Positions 16,210 to 25,856 of a stretch of 64,000 nt of DNA are shown one piece after another (the stretch's first letter is position 1; the number at the start of each line of letters is the position of its first letter). The stretch is from contig CALLMF010000035.1 of the NCBI GenBank assembly GCA_938006335.1, forward strand, positions 1 through 64,000, in the 5' to 3' direction. The notes under the pieces were generated by a model, which ran no database searches, was not told the DNA's origin, and worked only from the letters and a program-made list of their open reading frames with translations. The DNA comes from an uncultured Granulosicoccaceae bacterium (GTDB lineage Bacteria; Pseudomonadota; Gammaproteobacteria; Granulosicoccales; Granulosicoccaceae). Made by a program: the position numbers and the translations under genes.

Positions 16210-19200
16210 TCAGCCGCCTCGCTGAAACGAGCGGTGTCGTCGCAAGTCTGCCGTCATCGGAAACTCTTCTGATGTGGTCAGTGGCTCAGCGTGTACCACG
16301 CGCTCGGCCGCTGGCATCTCTTCAAAACGCACACCGCTCTCATGAACAGGAGTGGTGATGTGCGCGGCTTCCACGGTGTGGCGGTCTGCCTCAAAGCGTG
16401 CCAGGCGGCGCGACTCGGCGACGTTGGCATTGACCGGCACGTCGTCGTAGCTGCGCCCACCGGGATCTGACACATGGTAGGCACAGCCGCCGAGACTGCG
16501 GTTACTCCACGTGTCGACGATATCGAAGATCAGTGGTACGTCGACCGGCAGGTCAGGATGCAGGCAGTGCGGTGGCTGCCATGCCCGGTAGCGAACACCC
16601 ACCACGTATTCACCAGCTTTGCCGGTTGACTTCAAGGGCAATCGGCTGCCGTTGCATCGGATTTCGTGTCGGCCATCCACCATACCGCTGACCTTCACTT
16701 GTATGCGCTCCATTGAGGAGTCCACGTACCGCGCCATACCACTGCCTGATGCTTCCTCGCCAAGCACATGCCAGGGTTCGATCGCGGCGCGCACTTCAAG
16801 ACTGACACCGTCTATCACGCGCGTGCCGAACACGGGAAAGCGGAATTCGACAAACGCATCGAACCACGAGGCATCGAAGGGGAGGCCGTGGCGTTGCAGG
16901 TCGGCCACAACGTCGGCAAGATCCGCTTCGAGGTAGTGCGGCAGCATGAAGCGATCGTGTAATTCAGTTCCCCAGCGGATCAATCGCCCCTTGTAGGGGT
17001 TCTCGGCAAAGCGAAGCACCAATGCGCGCACCAGCAGCGCTTGTACGATCGCCATGCGCGCATGCGGCGCCATCTCGAAAGCTCGTAGCTCGACGATACC
17101 GAGGCGCCCGGCAGGTCCGTCTGGAGAGTAGAGCTTGTCAATACAGATCTCGGCACGGTGCGTGTTGCCCGTCAGATCGATCAACAGATTGCGTAACAGT
17201 CGATCAACCAACCAGGGTTTCCCTTCGTTGCCTTCGGGCAAGCGCGACAGCGCAAGCTCGAGCTCGAACAAGGTCTCGACACGTGCTTCGTCGACGCGGG
17301 GCGCCTGGCTGGTCGGCCCAACGAACATGCCTGAAAACAGGTAGGACATGCACGGATGATGTTGCCACCAGGTGATCAGGCTTCCGATCATGTCCGGGCG
17401 ATTGAGAAACGGGCTGAGTTCTCTGCTCGGACCGCCAAGGGTGACGTGGTTGCCACCGCCCGTACCCGTGTGTCGCCCGTCCACCATGAACTTTTCTGCT
17501 GTCAGGCGACAGTGCGCTGCAGCCTCGTACAAGGTTTCGGTGCGTTCGACCAACTCGGCAAACCGCTTGCTCGGGTGTATGTTGACTTCGACCACGCCGG
17601 GGTCAGGCGTGATACGAAAAGAGGTAAGGCGCGGGTCGTGCGGTGGCTCATAGCCCTCGAGGATGGGTCGTAGACCGGTCTTCGAGGCAGATTCTGCAAG
17701 GACGTTGATCAGCTCGACCCATGCGCCTGCACTGCGCAGCGGCGGCAAGAACACATACAAGGCCTTGTCGCGCACTTCGACGCACAAGGTAGAACGGATG
17801 ACGCGTTCGGCAGGCTCGGCCTGTGCGCTGAGCGAGGTTCTTGCGTCAGGGAACGGCGCGTCACGCGCATCGTCCTCTTCGGGGAACTGACGAGCGTCTG
17901 CATCGGCCTCGTCCTGATCGGGCAGACTGTCGAGGGGAAGTCGAAGCCCGGCCGGAGAATCACCCGGAACCAGGAACACCTCGTCGCGACGCAGGGGCCA
18001 GACACCCGAGCGCCAATGCCCTGCGTCCTTTTCCAGCGGCAGCATGTAGCCGACGGCCCGGCCAAGCCCACGTTCGAGCATCTCGACCAGACGACGTCGT
18101 GAGCGACTGTCATCAAGATCCAAACCATCAAGTGACTCTGCGGGAGGCAACAGACTTTCCAGATGCAAGGCGTGCAATGGATCCTCGTACAATCCACGTC
18201 GCCCATCGCTGGATACGCCGAATGCTTCGATGACCGTATCGATCAGACGTCTTGCATCATCCTCAGTCGCATCGGCGTGGACTTCTCCGGGCAGGGCAAA
18301 GGCATCGGCATGTGAGGTGATGGCCTCACCGTCGGTGCGCCAATGACAGATGAGTGCCCATCGTGGTGTGGGTTCACCGGGGTACCACTTGCCCTGAGCG
18401 AAGCTTGCAACCCCGTTGGGAGCAAAGGCATCGCGCAAGCGCGAGTGAAGCGCTACCGAACGGTCGAGCTTGTGTTCTCCGAGCGCGGCCTCGTTCCATT
18501 CAGCCGACTCGAAATCCTCGCTCGACACGAAGGTAGGCTCGCCGCCCATCGTCAGGTGTACACCCGCAGCGTCGAGTCGCTGATCCACCGTCTCGCCCAG
18601 TGCCAATACGCGCTGCCAGGTGAGGTCATCATAGGGCAGGGTGACGCGCGGTCGCTCGTCAAAACGCGTGACGCGATTGTAGAAGTCAAAGTCGGTGGCC
18701 GGCGCGCTGGCTATCCCCGATATGGGAGCAGCACTTGATGGCAGCGGCGTGCATGCCAGCGGGATATGACCCTCACCAGCAAACAAACCGGACGTCGGAT
18801 CGAGGCCCACCCAACCCGCACCGGGTACGTACACCTCAGCCCAGGCATGCAGGTCGGTAAAGTCTGCCTCGGGACCGCCTGGACCTTCGACAGATTTGAT
18901 GTCGGGTACCAGCTGCACGAGATATCCGGACACGAAGCGCGCGGCAAGGCCGTAGTGGCGCAGAATCTCAACCAGCAACCAGCCCGAATCGCGGCAGGAC
19001 CCACTGCACAGTTCCAGAGTGGTTTCGCTGTCCTGCACACCGGGCTCCATGCGCACGCGATAATCGATATCGGCTTCCAGCGCGCGATTGATCGCGACCA
19101 GCGCGTCGATGATGTGTTCATCACCTGGCTTGTTGGCATCGAGCCAGGCTTGCAAGCGTGTACCGGGAGGTGACGTCTCGCGGTATGGCGCAAGCTCACG

Positions 19201-19533
19201 GGCAAGTTCAGGGGTGTAGCTGAATCCGAAATGTTCAGCGTAGTCCTCGACAAAGAAATCGAAGGGGTTGATGACAGTGAGTTCGCAGACGAGGTCGACC
19301 GCGACTTTCAGTTCCTTCACCGGCTCCGGGAAGACCAACCGTGCCAGCCAGTTGCCAAAGGGGTCCTGCTGCCAGTTGATGAAATGCCCGGCCGGCTGGA
19401 TGTCCAGGGAGTAGCTAAGGACCGGTGTGCGGCAGTGCGGGGCGGGACGTAAGCGCACAACGTGAGGCGCAAGCGTAACGGGTGCGTCGTATCGATAGTG
19501 CGTTACATGGTCTAGGGCGACCTTGATGCTCAT
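16210..19533 (-). CDS. Transglutaminase-like protein fused to DUF2126
   Basis: A 1107-residue protein. Residues about 1-90 are the bacterial transglutaminase-like N-terminal domain. Residues about 140-260 hold a papain-fold transglutaminase core with a complete triad: Cys180 (CSGSCRDSGW), His229 (LHAWAEVYVPG) and Asp245 (GLDPTSGLF). The rest is the DUF2126 region (for example YPGEPTPRWAL, LGGPSRELSPFLNRPD, GLDPTSG-distal blocks and RAAIEPWHVLGEE). No signal peptide is seen, so it is probably cytoplasmic. The family is thought to be a peptidase or amidotransferase acting with ATP-grasp partners. Its ATG overlaps the preceding gene by ATGA. Substrate is unknown. Confidence 0.9.
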   Translation of the reverse strand: MSIKVALDHVTHYRYDAPVTLAPHVVRLRPAPHCRTPVLSYSLDIQPAGHFINWQQDPFGNWLARLVFPEPVKELKVAVDLVCELTVINPFDFFVEDYAEHFGFSYTPELARELAPYRETSPPGTRLQAWLDANKPGDEHIIDALVAINRALEADIDYRVRMEPGVQDSETTLELCSGSCRDSGWLLVEILRHYGLAARFVSGYLVQLVPDIKSVEGPGGPEADFTDLHAWAEVYVPGAGWVGLDPTSGLFAGEGHIPLACTPLPSSAAPISGIASAPATDFDFYNRVTRFDERPRVTLPYDDLTWQRVLALGETVDQRLDAAGVHLTMGGEPTFVSSEDFESAEWNEAALGEHKLDRSVALHSRLRDAFAPNGVASFAQGKWYPGEPTPRWALICHWRTDGEAITSHADAFALPGEVHADATEDDARRLIDTVIEAFGVSSDGRRGLYEDPLHALHLESLLPPAESLDGLDLDDSRSRRRLVEMLERGLGRAVGYMLPLEKDAGHWRSGVWPLRRDEVFLVPGDSPAGLRLPLDSLPDQDEADADARQFPEEDDARDAPFPDARTSLSAQAEPAERVIRSTLCVEVRDKALYVFLPPLRSAGAWVELINVLAESASKTGLRPILEGYEPPHDPRLTSFRITPDPGVVEVNIHPSKRFAELVERTETLYEAAAHCRLTAEKFMVDGRHTGTGGGNHVTLGGPSRELSPFLNRPDMIGSLITWWQHHPCMSYLFSGMFVGPTSQAPRVDEARVETLFELELALSRLPEGNEGKPWLVDRLLRNLLIDLTGNTHRAEICIDKLYSPDGPAGRLGIVELRAFEMAPHARMAIVQALLVRALVLRFAENPYKGRLIRWGTELHDRFMLPHYLEADLADVVADLQRHGLPFDASWFDAFVEFRFPVFGTRVIDGVSLEVRAAIEPWHVLGEEASGSGMARYVDSSMERIQVKVSGMVDGRHEIRCNGSRLPLKSTGKAGEYVVGVRYRAWQPPHCLHPDLPVDVPLIFDIVDTWSNRSLGGCAYHVSDPGGRSYDDVPVNANVAESRRLARFEADRHTVEAAHITTPVHESGVRFEEMPAAERVVHAEPLTTSEEFPMTADLRRHRSFQRGG

Positions 19534-22076
19534 GTGTCCGAAAGTTCTCTGTCATCTTTGCTGGCGTGAGCATCGGCACCCAGGTCCGTCGCTTCGGACT
19601 GGCGCGGGGGGAAATACGCATCCGCGATTGCATCGCCGACCGCATACAGCCGAAGTTGCAACTCATCGATATAGTTGTGCAAGGCAAACCGGTCTTCGGC
19701 GAGTTCGTCAAGATCGGCGTCATCAATAGCGGCCATGACTTCGTCGAGAGCCGCATTCGGAACATCGGCATTACCAAGCTGCCGCAGGCAGGAACGGATG
19801 CGCTCCATGCAGTATCGCCACGATCGTGGCAGGTGCGGGTCATCGAGCAGGTAGTGCAGTACCGGCACGCCATCTATCGGATGGTTGACGTGCAAGCGAT
19901 ACATTCGCAGTGCTCTCAGCGAGGACAATACCGCGATCCACTCTCGCTCGGCGATGCTGGCAGGTAGCTTTTGCTCGCTACCCATCAGACTCTGGGAGCG
20001 AACATCGAGCACGCGCGATGTCATGTCGGCGCGCTCGAGGTGAATACCGAGTCGCATGGTCAGCCAGCCGGCACCGCGGCTGAGACTACCGTCAATCTGA
20101 CCGGCCAGAGCCAACAGGCTTTGCTCGACGGAGGCAAGAAATCGGGCACGCCTCGGATCGGCTGCTGCCGTCGGTGCCTCCACGCGTATCACACGGCACA
20201 GTGAATTGAATGACTCGTAAACACTGGCAGGCAGAAATTCACGAGTGCTGCGCAGCGTCACGTGCATCGACCTTGCGAGATTCAGCAAGGACCCTGGGTT
20301 GTCTTCCTCACCGATCAGAAAGTGACACACACCACGTTCGTCAGGGCTGGCCCCGGTACGCTCGAAGTCGGCCTCACTGCCGCTGATCAATACCAGAGAG
20401 GACCAATCAATGCCGCGGTGATCGTTGCCAAGATCCATCATCAAGCGACCATGTTCTCCGATCAGCTTGACGGTGCATTCCGCGCGCTCCAGGTAGCGAC
20501 CCAGCCAGAAGAGATCTTCGGCGTTGCGTGACAGCAGCCGATTGCTGTAGAGCTTCAGATCGCTGTCCGCTGCCCGTTGACGTTGTGGGCTATTCGCAGA
20601 CGGGCGCCGTCGGCTCCGTCGCTCGTGAGCGGTATCAACCGGTCCATTCGGGTACTCAACGTCGACCACCCAGGTGTCCTTGCTGCCCCCACCCTGGGAA
20701 GAGTTGACGACCAGTGATCCCTCACGGAGCGCAACACGGGTCAGCCCTCCGGTCGACACCGAAAGGTTTTCTCCTTGCAGCACGAAAGGACGAAGATCCA
20801 CATGCCGCGGACCGATCTGATCGTCGACCACGGTCGGTGTGGTGGAAATTGCAAGCGTGGGCTGCGCAATCCAGTTGCGTGGCTCCTTGCGTATGGCACT
20901 GGCCGTCGCCTCACGTTCCTGCTCGGATGCGTGAGGGCCAATCATCAGGCCGTAGCCGCCCGATTCGTTGGCCGGCTTAACGACCAGTTGATCGAGGTGA
21001 TTCAACACATATTCACGCTGCTCGGTATCGTCGCAGCGGTAGGTAGGCACGTTGTTGAGCAGTGGTTCCTCATCAAGGTAGTAGCGGATGATGTCGGGCA
21101 CGTAGGCGTACACCACCTTGTCATCGGCAACGCCCGAGCCTGGAGCATTGGCTATGGCGACACGCCCGGCTTTCCATGCCCGCATCAGTCCCGCCACACC
21201 GAGCATCGAGTCGGGATTGAATACTTCCGGATCGATGAAGGCATCATCAACGCGGCGGTAGAGAACGTCGATGCGATGCAGGCCGTCGACATTGCGTACG
21301 CAAAGCTCGTCATCGTCGGTGACGACAAGATCACGCCCCTCGACCAGCTCGGCGCCAATTTGCTGCGCAAGAAACACGTGCTCGAAATAGGCGCTGTTGT
21401 AGATGCCCGGCGTGAGCAAGGCGAGTTGCGGCTCACTTTGATCACTCAGCGAGCGTAGTGTGCGTTGCAGCAAGCTTGGGTAACCGTCGACAGGACGTAC
21501 ACGGCAAGCGCCAAACACCTCGGGTAGGCAACGCTTCATGATCTCGCGGTTTTCGATCATGTACGACACACCGGATGGTACGCGCAAATTGTCCTCGAGC
21601 ACGTACAGCTCGCCGCCCTCGTCCCGCACCAGATCGGAGCCGCAGATGTGCGCCCATACACCATGGGGTGGGCTGATGCCGCGGCAGGCTTGGAGGTAGT
21701 TGGATGAGCTGTCGATGATGGCGGCCGGAACAATGCCATCTCGAATGATGTCCCGATCGTGGTAGAGATCATCGATGAACATGTTCAGTGCCTCGAGGCG
21801 CTGAGTAAGACCCGTACTGATGTCGTTCCACTCAGCGCCGTCGATGATGCGCGGGATGATGTCGAAGGGCCACTCGCGGTCGATGTTTCCTTCCGATGAA
21901 TAGACCGTGAAGGTAATTCCCATCTGCCGAATGGCACGTTCCGCATCGGCTCGCCGCTCGTCCCTCCCATCGGCGCCGAGCGCACTCATGAGCTTTACCA
22001 GCTCCTCGGCTGCTTGCCTCGGTATACCGTCGTTACCGATCAGTTCATCCCAGGTCGAACTTTGGTAACCGTCCAT
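19530..22076 (-). CDS. Circularly permuted ATP-grasp / alpha-E domain fusion (canonical copy)
   Basis: An 848-residue fusion. Residues about 1-480 form a circularly permuted type 2 ATP-grasp domain (DUF404/DUF407) with the expected motifs: YVLEDNLRVPSGVSYMIENR near 158-177, IANAPGSGVADDK, VVKPANESGGYG with Lys367, and VNSSQGGGSKDTWV. Residues about 505-835 are an alpha-E (DUF403) helical domain beginning LLSRNAEDLFWLGRYLERAE. In other genomes these domains can be separate genes; here they are fused. ATP-grasp enzymes activate carboxylates for amide or peptide bond formation, but the substrate of this family is unknown. The motifs look intact. It is preceded by the smaller transglutaminase gene after 10 bases. 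Confidence 0.9.
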   Translation of the reverse strand: MDGYQSSTWDELIGNDGIPRQAAEELVKLMSALGADGRDERRADAERAIRQMGITFTVYSSEGNIDREWPFDIIPRIIDGAEWNDISTGLTQRLEALNMFIDDLYHDRDIIRDGIVPAAIIDSSSNYLQACRGISPPHGVWAHICGSDLVRDEGGELYVLEDNLRVPSGVSYMIENREIMKRCLPEVFGACRVRPVDGYPSLLQRTLRSLSDQSEPQLALLTPGIYNSAYFEHVFLAQQIGAELVEGRDLVVTDDDELCVRNVDGLHRIDVLYRRVDDAFIDPEVFNPDSMLGVAGLMRAWKAGRVAIANAPGSGVADDKVVYAYVPDIIRYYLDEEPLLNNVPTYRCDDTEQREYVLNHLDQLVVKPANESGGYGLMIGPHASEQEREATASAIRKEPRNWIAQPTLAISTTPTVVDDQIGPRHVDLRPFVLQGENLSVSTGGLTRVALREGSLVVNSSQGGGSKDTWVVDVEYPNGPVDTAHERRSRRRPSANSPQRQRAADSDLKLYSNRLLSRNAEDLFWLGRYLERAECTVKLIGEHGRLMMDLGNDHRGIDWSSLVLISGSEADFERTGASPDERGVCHFLIGEEDNPGSLLNLARSMHVTLRSTREFLPASVYESFNSLCRVIRVEAPTAAADPRRARFLASVEQSLLALAGQIDGSLSRGAGWLTMRLGIHLERADMTSRVLDVRSQSLMGSEQKLPASIAEREWIAVLSSLRALRMYRLHVNHPIDGVPVLHYLLDDPHLPRSWRYCMERIRSCLRQLGNADVPNAALDEVMAAIDDADLDELAEDRFALHNYIDELQLRLYAVGDAIADAYFPPRQSEATDLGADAHASKDDRELSDT

Positions 22077-22086
22077 CGTGAGAACG

Positions 22087-23007
22087 TTAGCGTGGTGTCA
22101 GTGTTGAAATACGGAAATCGTCGCTGGACTCTGGTAAGCGGTCCACATCGACAGCAACCGCCAGCTCCTGCTTGCCTCCACCGTACACTACGCCGCGCAG
22201 TGGAGCCACATCGCCATAGTCGCGTCCCCACGCGGTAGTGACGTACTGCTCGTCGGGTCGCTTGTTGTTGGTGGGGTCGAAATCGACCCAATGACCATCA
22301 CCGTTGTAGACCGAGAACCACGCGTGTGACGCATCAGCGCCGCGTAGTTTTTCGACACCTGGCGGGGGCAGTGTCTCGAGATAGCCACTGACGTAGCGCG
22401 CGGGAATTCCGAGTTTTCTGCACGCAAGGATTGCCACGTGCGCAAAGTCCTGGCACACCCCGCGACGAGCATCAAGTACGTCGTCCAGAGGGGTCGCGAC
22501 ATTGGAATAGCCGGGGTCATACTTGAACGTGCTGAAGATGTGATTGGTCAGGCGCTCTGCAAATGCCAGTACCCCATGGCTGGATTCAGCGTTGACGTCG
22601 AGTTCATGCAGCAAGGCAGCGGGGTCAGATGACGCGGTCACCAGCCGAGAAAACAGACGAAACTCCTCAGCAAGCAACATGTCCTGTCCGTGGCGCGCAG
22701 CCAGTACCGCTGCGAGTTCAACGATCGAGCAATCTGCCGGCAAGGGTGGCGGTGGCAGGGTATTGACCTGAGATACGGCAACGATCTCGGCACGATCGTG
22801 TGGCACTGCAAAGTCGAACAGGACGATGTGGTTGCCGTAGCGATCCACAACGGACTGTTCATCATCCGGCTCCGGGTGGATGGACAAGCGCGATGACAGA
22901 CAGGTCTGTTGAGGCGTGTCCCGGGGCGTAAGGCACGCCCGAGTGACCGCCTGGGTTGCGTGAGCGTCGTAGGTAAATCGTGTTCTATGGGAGACGGCAA
23001 GCTTCAT
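22087..23007 (-). CDS. Transglutaminase-like cysteine protease family protein
   Basis: A 306-residue protein with an N-terminal transglutaminase-like beta domain (about 1-80, VSHRTRFTYDAHATQAVTRA) and a papain-fold core. The triad is complete: Cys185 in RRGVCQDFAHVAI, His228 in DASHAWFSVYNG and Asp244 in VDFDPTNNKRP. It lacks a signal peptide. The ATG overlaps the preceding ATP-grasp gene as ATGA. Family members are predicted to be peptidases or amidases and recur next to ATP-grasp/alpha-E genes. Which bond it cuts or makes is not known. Confidence 0.92.
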   Translation of the reverse strand: MKLAVSHRTRFTYDAHATQAVTRACLTPRDTPQQTCLSSRLSIHPEPDDEQSVVDRYGNHIVLFDFAVPHDRAEIVAVSQVNTLPPPPLPADCSIVELAAVLAARHGQDMLLAEEFRLFSRLVTASSDPAALLHELDVNAESSHGVLAFAERLTNHIFSTFKYDPGYSNVATPLDDVLDARRGVCQDFAHVAILACRKLGIPARYVSGYLETLPPPGVEKLRGADASHAWFSVYNGDGHWVDFDPTNNKRPDEQYVTTAWGRDYGDVAPLRGVVYGGGKQELAVAVDVDRLPESSDDFRISTLTPR

Positions 23008-25637
23008 GTGCCATCCAGTTTGGTCACCGTACCCTGGCCCAACTCGCTGCGCGACTCCACATGTGTAAAAAATCGCGTCGTCAGTTCCGTGGACAACTGG
23101 TCGGGCAGGGTTTCAAGCACACCGAGAAAGCGGTTGAGTGACTGACGTTGGCTACGATCGGTGTTGACCAGTGACGATGCCTCGGCAAGACGCACGCGAC
23201 TGAGTCCTGCAGCCGCCAGCCTCGTCATGGCATTGCTCGGTCGATGCGCGCTGGCGGAACCCGCAAGCAAGGCGACGAGTCTGTCGATCTCCTGAAACTG
23301 GAATGCCAACGATCGTGGATTAGCCTCGTCAAGCACGAGCAGGTGAATGCTGAAGTGCGGCTCGATGCGGCTGCGATAGCGCGAACGGTAGGTCATGACG
23401 CTATCAAACAACTTGAGTGCAGCCTCCAGCACGCGACTGTCATGCAACTCGTGTTCGGTGAGACTTCTCAGTGCGCGCGAGCTGAGTGCCGCGCGCGCCA
23501 CACGACGCCCGAGCATGAGAAAGTGCCAACCCTCACCGTGCGTGAGATTTTCGTGCATCAGGCCTGTGAGCGCTGCCATGCGGCCGAGGACGTTGTCGAG
23601 CTGCAAGGCGCGTTTTTCCAGCGTGTCAGGATCCCTTGCCGGTTCCAGTCGGGCAGGCTCCATCCCGTTGGTTACGGCACTGAGCTCGTTGAGCACGAGA
23701 AGCTGTTCGGGTGAAATGCGATCACGCAAGGTGCGCGCGTTGAAGTCGAGCTGACGCAGTGCTGCAGGCAGGGAGCCTGGCTGAGCAGGATCGTTGAACA
23801 GCCGACTGAGTTCGCGGTCAGGCTTGCGCAAACGGCTTGCGGCACCACGGCCTACAAAACCTGGAACAGCTCCGCAGGCAACGCTGGTCGCTCGTAGTAA
23901 CGCTGCGAGGGACGCAGAGGGTGCCTGCTCGACCTGCGGGCGGTCCTCGTCCTGCATTTCGTGAATGACACCGCGTAGCAGTCGTGCCGTGAATTCGAGG
24001 CGCTCTGCGTTGCGTCCGAACCAGAAGAGGTTCTCGGCGACTCGGCTCGGCAACTCACCCTCGATGAGCGCGTAGTCTGCTTCGGTCGGTGTATTGACCA
24101 GCAGACTGTCGTTGTCCACCGCGGTATCCGAGAGCACCCAGACATCCTTGCTACCGTCGACTTCAGCAAAGCTCTGGCGACGCCCGCCGCGATCGTTGTC
24201 GAGCAGCCCGAGCCCACCGGTCAGCACTTCGGCAGGACGTGCGGTGCTGGTGCCGAGGCATTCATTGACAGCGTGCAGGCGAACCGTCAGTTGGCGACGC
24301 CGAAACCCATTCGCATCCAGCACGGGCACCACCGAGCGGTCCACGCGCTCCTGGGCCACGTAGCGCATCGGATCGAGCGCCATGCTGGCGATCAGTTGCT
24401 GTCGCGCACGGGTATCGAGCAACGTCGGATCCAGAAGGGCTCCATGTGTGCGTATGTCGCGAAACAACAGTTCGTCCACTCTCTGGCTGACGTGTTCATA
24501 GTGCTCGGCTTCACCCAGCCAGTAGGTCGGTGCTCCGCTGAGGATCAGAGGCTCGCCCAGCAAGCGCTGCGACAGGGCGGGCAAGTACGCGTTGAGCGCC
24601 GGATTGCCCACGACTGAAGCGCCTGGGGGATTGATGACCCGCACCGTGCCTTCACGCACTGCGTGCATCAAGCCGGGGAGACCACGGCTACCATCGGCGT
24701 CGCTGGTCAGCGAGTCCAGCATGGAATCGGGCAGAAACCGCAGGATGACGTCGACGCGCTGCAAGCCTGACACCGTGCGCAGGAAAACACGCCCACTCCG
24801 CACGGTCAGGTCCCCGAGCTCCACCAGCGTGTAACCGAGGTACTTGGCAAGCCAGGCGACCTCGAACGGATGCGGATCGCTGGCGCCACGACCTAACAGG
24901 ACACAACGTGCATCGCGATCCACGCTGTCGGCAACCAGGGCCTGCAGCGCTCGAAAGTAGCCCGCGAGCCGCTCGACGCGGCCTTGCCGAAATAACCGCG
25001 GGAGTACCCGCGACAACACCAGCCGATTTTCCAGGGTGTAGCCAAGCCCCTCCGGGAAGGCGGTGACGTCGTCGGCGACATACCAGTCGCCGGACGGCGA
25101 GCGCGACACATCCATGCCGTAGAGAGGCAGGTGCCGACAAGCCTCTACACCGACAGCATCGCGCAGATAGCCCGGATGCGAGAACACCAGCGACGGTGGC
25201 AGCACACGATCAGCCAACAGATGTTGATCACCGTAGATGTCGGCGAGGAGCTTCTGCATCAGCCGTCCACGTTGAACAAGGCCTTCACTCAAGCGCTGCC
25301 AATCGGCAGGTTCGATGACCATCGGCACCAGATCCAATGGCCACGGTCGTGCCTCGTCGTCGACCCCGGATGCGGGACTGCGTGGATCAGCGGTGCCGCC
25401 CGGGCCGTTGAAGCCGATGCCATTGGCGCGCAACAAGCGCTCGATTTCCGCCCGGCGTGATGCCTGGCCCGTGTCGCCCAGCGATTCCAGGCGCTCGAGC
25501 ACGAAGGCCCATCCAGCTCTCGGCGAACCGTCAGCGTCCAGCGTTTCATCGAATCGCTGATGATCGGACTCATCAAACGATCGACCGTCAGGTGACGGTA
25601 CGGGCGGGGTCGTCATACTCATCAAGTGATCTTGCAC
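23004..25637 (-). CDS. Circularly permuted ATP-grasp / alpha-E domain fusion (divergent copy)
   Basis: An 877-residue paralogue of the protein at 19530-22076, with the same order: ATP-grasp-like region (about 40-520) then alpha-E (about 535-860, [20 protein letters not shown]). Key ATP-grasp motifs have changed. The ED-N-LRVPSG block reads [14 protein letters not shown] (187-200), and the KPANESGGYG loop aligns with [15 protein letters not shown] (about 391-405), losing the Lys and glycine pair. It may not bind ATP as usual and could be a partner or regulator of the canonical copy. It is the first gene of the operon. ATGs at 25637, 25622 and 25616 are all possible starts. Confidence 0.85.
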   Translation of the reverse strand: MQDHLMSMTTPPVPSPDGRSFDESDHQRFDETLDADGSPRAGWAFVLERLESLGDTGQASRRAEIERLLRANGIGFNGPGGTADPRSPASGVDDEARPWPLDLVPMVIEPADWQRLSEGLVQRGRLMQKLLADIYGDQHLLADRVLPPSLVFSHPGYLRDAVGVEACRHLPLYGMDVSRSPSGDWYVADDVTAFPEGLGYTLENRLVLSRVLPRLFRQGRVERLAGYFRALQALVADSVDRDARCVLLGRGASDPHPFEVAWLAKYLGYTLVELGDLTVRSGRVFLRTVSGLQRVDVILRFLPDSMLDSLTSDADGSRGLPGLMHAVREGTVRVINPPGASVVGNPALNAYLPALSQRLLGEPLILSGAPTYWLGEAEHYEHVSQRVDELLFRDIRTHGALLDPTLLDTRARQQLIASMALDPMRYVAQERVDRSVVPVLDANGFRRRQLTVRLHAVNECLGTSTARPAEVLTGGLGLLDNDRGGRRQSFAEVDGSKDVWVLSDTAVDNDSLLVNTPTEADYALIEGELPSRVAENLFWFGRNAERLEFTARLLRGVIHEMQDEDRPQVEQAPSASLAALLRATSVACGAVPGFVGRGAASRLRKPDRELSRLFNDPAQPGSLPAALRQLDFNARTLRDRISPEQLLVLNELSAVTNGMEPARLEPARDPDTLEKRALQLDNVLGRMAALTGLMHENLTHGEGWHFLMLGRRVARAALSSRALRSLTEHELHDSRVLEAALKLFDSVMTYRSRYRSRIEPHFSIHLLVLDEANPRSLAFQFQEIDRLVALLAGSASAHRPSNAMTRLAAAGLSRVRLAEASSLVNTDRSQRQSLNRFLGVLETLPDQLSTELTTRFFTHVESRSELGQGTVTKLDGT

Positions 25638-25856
25638 CGTGAGCGGCGCGAACTGGCGGACTCTGAATTATCCGCCACGAATGAGGCCTGTCGGCACGCC
25701 AGGCATCAGCGACACGGAACGGCCGGAAGGTGGAGCGCGACGTCGAGGCATCTGCGGCGTATCATACGGCTCCTTCGGATTGAACGCGACGCGTGCCCTG
25801 GTCGCGCCGCGTCCCACCTTCAACATGACTTGAGCCATCTACGGACACGATATCGC

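Noticed and set aside
25638-25856. A glycine, THF or SAM riboswitch upstream of glyA
   Set aside because: I could not find the conserved cores or pairing pattern of these riboswitches in this stretch.
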